A DNA stretch of 45,568 bases from contig JBAMMC010000018.1 in NCBI GenBank assembly GCA_039793985.1, positions 1 to 45,568 of the forward strand, in the 5' to 3' direction. The first letter of the stretch is position 1; each line of letters begins with the position of its first letter. The notes beneath the pieces were generated by a model. That model had not been told where the DNA came from. It saw nothing but the letters and a program-made list of their open reading frames with translations, and did not search any database. The DNA comes from ARK-14 sp002899805. Lineage in GTDB: Archaea > Thermoproteota > Thermoprotei_A > Sulfolobales > Fervidicoccaceae. Of the stretch, positions 43,963 to 45,568 are shown one piece after another. Made by a program: the position numbers and the translations under genes.

Positions 43963-44354
43963 TAATCTTTTGAAAAAATTCATATAAATATCAAGAGCTT
44001 TCTCGATTATTTTTACCTCTTTAAGATTTTTTTGAAATTCTTGCCTATAGAAACGTGTAAATAAAAAATTTTTTAAGCTTCGCAGATGCAAATTGGAAAA
44101 TTATGGTAATAAAGCCATATGATAGTGTTGAGGTCTTATAGATGTTTGTAGCGGTTGATTTCATTTCATCATCTTTTTTCCCGGGCCTTCCGCTCCGGTT
44201 TTCATTTTACTTTGTGCCGTTCGAGGTAATTCGGCGCTCCAATTTTCTTGGCACATCCAGGACATGTGTGCTTGTTTGTGCTAGATTCTTGTTATTTATT
44301 TTCGGAGAACAATTTATATTAATTTTCTGAAATTCAAAACAATTCTAATAGGCG
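43963..44354. other. Intergenic region between nep1 and archease
   Basis: No convincing gene is present. On the minus strand a 30-codon frame (44202-44291) reads NKHTCPGCAKKIGAPNYLERH and stops, with no start codon; it looks like a zinc-finger scrap. The section around 44180-44265 is richer in G+C than its surroundings. A TATA-like ATTTATATT near 44310 probably serves the archease gene. Confidence 0.35.
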
Positions 44355-44792
44355 ATGATTGTGGAAGGTAGCTGTTTTGAATTTGAAGAACACACGGCAG
44401 ATATTATTGTAGTAGCATGGGGGGAAACTCTGGAAAAAGCCTTCGAATGCGCTGCTTTGGGCGTTGCTGAAATTATGGTGAACAGAGAGACGCTTGAAGG
44501 AAGAGAAAAGAGAAAAGTCATTGTAGCCGGATTCGATTTAGAGAACCTCCTTTATAGATGGATAGAAGAAATAATTTACCTCTTCGATTCACATAGCTTC
44601 CTCGTTAAAGAAGCGAGAGTTCATAAAATATCTGAAGGGGTCGAGTTTATGCTTGAAGGTGAACTTGTAGGAGATAGATATAATCCAGCAAGGCATGAAG
44701 CAAGAACTCATGTAAAGGCAGCGACTTATTCCTTAATGAAGATTATCAAAGAAGATAGATTGTGGAAAGTGAAATTCACAGTTGATATATGA
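44355..44792 (+). CDS. Archease
   Basis: A 145-residue cytosolic protein that activates the RtcB tRNA ligase. FEFEEHTADIIVVAWG, DLENLLYRWIEEIIYLFDS and the C-terminal AATYSLMKIIKEDRLWKVKFTVDI cover the three family motifs with the Asp and His residues that hold the metal. It fits well beside an intron-containing tRNA-Arg in the same window, because tRNA splicing needs RtcB. RtcB itself is not in the window. Confidence 0.92.
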   Translation: MIVEGSCFEFEEHTADIIVVAWGETLEKAFECAALGVAEIMVNRETLEGREKRKVIVAGFDLENLLYRWIEEIIYLFDSHSFLVKEARVHKISEGVEFMLEGELVGDRYNPARHEARTHVKAATYSLMKIIKEDRLWKVKFTVDI

Positions 44793-44884
44793 TTTCAATT
44801 GAAGTTTAATTCGCCATTTTCTGAATGCTGAATTCCGCCAATTAAAAACAGAAATAATAACGATGCAATTCAATCTCTAAAAAT

Positions 44885-44953
44885 AGAGGCAGTGATGAAA
44901 AGAGGGTCTCTCGATTTGTAAGCAGTGAAGAGAGCCGGAAATGCTGAGCCTCT
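44885..44953 (+). ncRNA. C/D box sRNA
   Basis: A perfect C box GTGATGA (44892-44898) and D box CTGA (44944-44947) are closed by a perfect six-base terminal stem, AGAGGC (44885-44890) with GCCTCT (44948-44953). An internal C' box GTGAAGA (44925-44931) is followed by a guide of exactly 12 bases (GAGCCGGAAATG) up to the D box. A weak D' (TCGA, 44911-44914) follows a 12-base guide after the C box. This is the archaeal double-guide plan for 2'-O-methylation. The targets are not identified here. Confidence 0.75.
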
Positions 44954-45032
44954 CAGCTTGCTGAACTTCAAAAGAAGAAGTTCGCGTGAAAGTTTTAAAA
45001 AGTCCTTTTTTCGAATAAAAACAGGAATATAA

Positions 45033-45108
45033 GCGGCGGTCGTCTAGCCTGGACTAGGACGTCGGCCTCCCAAGCCGGTGATCCCGGGTTCAAATCCCGG
45101 CCGCCGCA
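45033..45108 (+). tRNA. tRNA-Gly (CCC)
   Basis: The acceptor stem GCGGCGG (45033-45039) pairs with CCGCCGC (45101-45107), with discriminator A. The anticodon stem TCGGC/GCCGG holds the loop CTCCCAA, with anticodon CCC at 45069-45071. The T arm is CCGGG-TTCAAAT-CCCGG. There is no intron and no encoded CCA. GTTTTAAAAAG at about 44990-45000 is a plausible TATA box. Confidence 0.95.
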
Positions 45109-45227
45109 TCTTTTATTCTTTTAAGTTTACCTAAGCTCGTCTTTTTAAAATGGAGAAGTTCGTCTAAAAATTCAAAAATCGATTCAACATCATTAAGGGA
45201 CTTTTTAGAGAGTATTGTTGGATAGAG

Positions 45228-45302
45228 TGGGCCCGCTGGGAATCGAACCCAGGGCCTCCGCCGTGTGAGGGCGGCGTCCTAACCAGGCTAGACGACGGGC
45301 CC
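45228..45302 (-). tRNA. tRNA-Val (CAC)
   Basis: Read on the minus strand, the acceptor stem GGGCCCG pairs with CGGGCCC. The anticodon stem CCGCC/GGCGG encloses CTCACAC, with anticodon CAC. The T arm is CTGGG-TTCGATT-CCCAG and the discriminator A is at 45228. No intron. It converges with tRNA-Gly, and an AT-rich stretch at about 45328-45346 is a likely promoter. Confidence 0.95.
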
Positions 45303-45412
45303 TTACGTTTTTCCTTTTTCATGAAGGGTAATATTTTTTTAATAAACTTTTTATCTTACTATTATGGCTTAGATGTGTATTTATGTGAACTACCCTGCCT
45401 TATAGAAAGGGC

Positions 45413-45434
45413 ATCCCCATCGCGAGATGGGGAT
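45413..45434 (-). repeat. Nine-base-pair hairpin with GCGA loop in the element's right end
   Basis: ATCCCCATC (45413-45421) and GATGGGGAT (45426-45434) are perfectly complementary around GCGA. On the minus strand the loop reads TCGC. It is the terminal hairpin of the IS right end and of the presumed TnpB guide RNA. Confidence 0.65.
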
Positions 45435-45480
45435 TTCCTGCTTCTCAGAGCTACCTCGATCCCCCTTCACTCGTAGCGGA

Positions 45481-45499
45481 GGTTCCATTGGAAGGAACC
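45481..45499 (-). repeat. Second hairpin just downstream of the TnpB stop
   Basis: GGTTCC (45481-45486) and GGAACC (45494-45499) pair around a seven-base loop. It lies between the TnpB stop and the terminal hairpin, where guide-RNA stems are found. Confidence 0.4.
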
Positions 45500-45505
45500 T
45501 TTTCA

Positions 45506-45568
45506 CTATGCTCCGTGCGGAAGAGGGGTTACGGAGGGTCTGCTTCTATATAGGCAAGAGTCCCCCAA
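45506..45568 (-). CDS. tnpB: TnpB C-terminal end (partial)
   Basis: The frame enters from the right edge and gives 20 residues ending SRPSVTPLPHGA before TAG. The Thr/Pro-rich tail without structure is typical of the last residues of archaeal TnpB proteins, the RNA-guided nucleases of IS200/IS605 elements. Only the 3' end is visible, so intactness cannot be judged. Confidence 0.45.
   Translation of the reverse strand: MGDSCLYRSRPSVTPLPHGA

Larger units (their letters stand above)
45385..45568 (-). mobile_element. Right end of an IS605-type TnpB element (partial)
   Basis: On the minus strand the sequence leads from a TnpB-like tail (RPSVTPLPHGA, stop 45508-45506) into two hairpins and ends in GGGTAGTTCAC at 45385. 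GAAGCAGGAAATCCCC followed by a hairpin and TAGTTCAC is the usual right-end/guide-RNA layout of archaeal TnpB elements. The element continues beyond the window, so its completeness is unknown. Confidence 0.6.

Noticed and set aside
44161..44180. GATGATGA C-box-like motif on the minus strand
   Set aside because: No D box at a workable distance and no terminal stem were found.
1..45568. CRISPR array or cas genes
   Set aside because: No regularly spaced repeats and no Cas-like proteins are present on either strand.

Overview
The window is chromosomal DNA from an archaeon, most likely an anaerobic thermophilic member of the Thermoproteota (crenarchaeal side). The archaeal signs are an archaeal-type AlaRS, eL20 (LX), prefoldin alpha, FtsY, the RNase P protein Rnp4/Rpp21, Nep1, archease, a tRNA-Arg with a canonical 37/38 intron, a C/D box sRNA, TATA-box promoters with leaderless or near-leaderless starts, and frequent TTG/GTG starts behind GGTGA-type ribosome sites. 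I cannot name the genus from sequence alone; the metabolism is of the Fervidicoccus/Desulfurococcales kind.

Layout. 1-2110: the tail of an unknown gene, a transposase relic, an SDR oxidoreductase with a broken or non-standard 5' end, and a HAD hydrolase. 2107-5993 (minus): ferredoxin-like subunit, tungsten aldehyde ferredoxin oxidoreductase and APC amino-acid permease, apparently one operon. 6064-6528 (minus): Bcp-type peroxiredoxin. 6631-12740 (plus): a BMP-family (nucleoside-type) ABC importer with binding protein, double ATPase and two permeases, followed by a protein related to L-fucose isomerase. 12741-13178: non-coding, with an imperfect tandem repeat and a weak C/D-like candidate. 13179-16587: a 2-hydroxyacid dehydrogenase, a two-domain protein of unknown function and a GlcD-type FAD dehydrogenase. 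16596-19583 (minus): a polar amino-acid ABC importer. 19762-23563 (minus): acdA-iorA-iorB. 23564-24386: a decayed IS605/TnpB-like relic. 24387-27452: a DHOD-like flavoprotein, an AbrB-PhoU regulator and homoserine dehydrogenase. 27442-30612: a metal ABC transporter with a divergent NikR-like regulator. 30821-34215: alaS and a DUF434-type gene. 34280-40246: tRNA-Arg, a small membrane protein, an RlmI-like methyltransferase, a nucleoside phosphorylase, the rpl20e-pfdA-ftsY-rnp4-yhbY information cluster, and a T2 asparaginase. 40463-43153: a complete ECF vitamin-type transporter. 43282-45302: nep1, archease, a C/D box sRNA, tRNA-Gly and tRNA-Val. 45385-45568: the right end of a TnpB-carrying IS element that continues past the window.

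How it fits together. Amino acids enter through the APC permease and the polar amino-acid ABC importer. Transamination would give 2-oxo acids. IorAB oxidises aryl-pyruvates to aryl-CoA with ferredoxin, and AcdA (with a beta subunit not present here) would make ATP from the CoA thioester. AOR with its Fe-S partner oxidises the aldehydes formed as by-products. This is the peptide-fermentation pattern of anaerobic hyperthermophilic archaea. The BMP importer and the nucleoside phosphorylase suggest nucleoside salvage, although the linked isomerase-like gene leaves a sugar substrate possible.

Most interesting for follow-up: the diverged NikR-like regulator with paired GTGTGCAC sites at the metal-transporter promoter; the BMP importer linked to a FucI-like protein; the C/D box sRNA beside tRNA-Gly; a permease that probably starts at ATA; and three or four mobile-element scars in different stages of decay.
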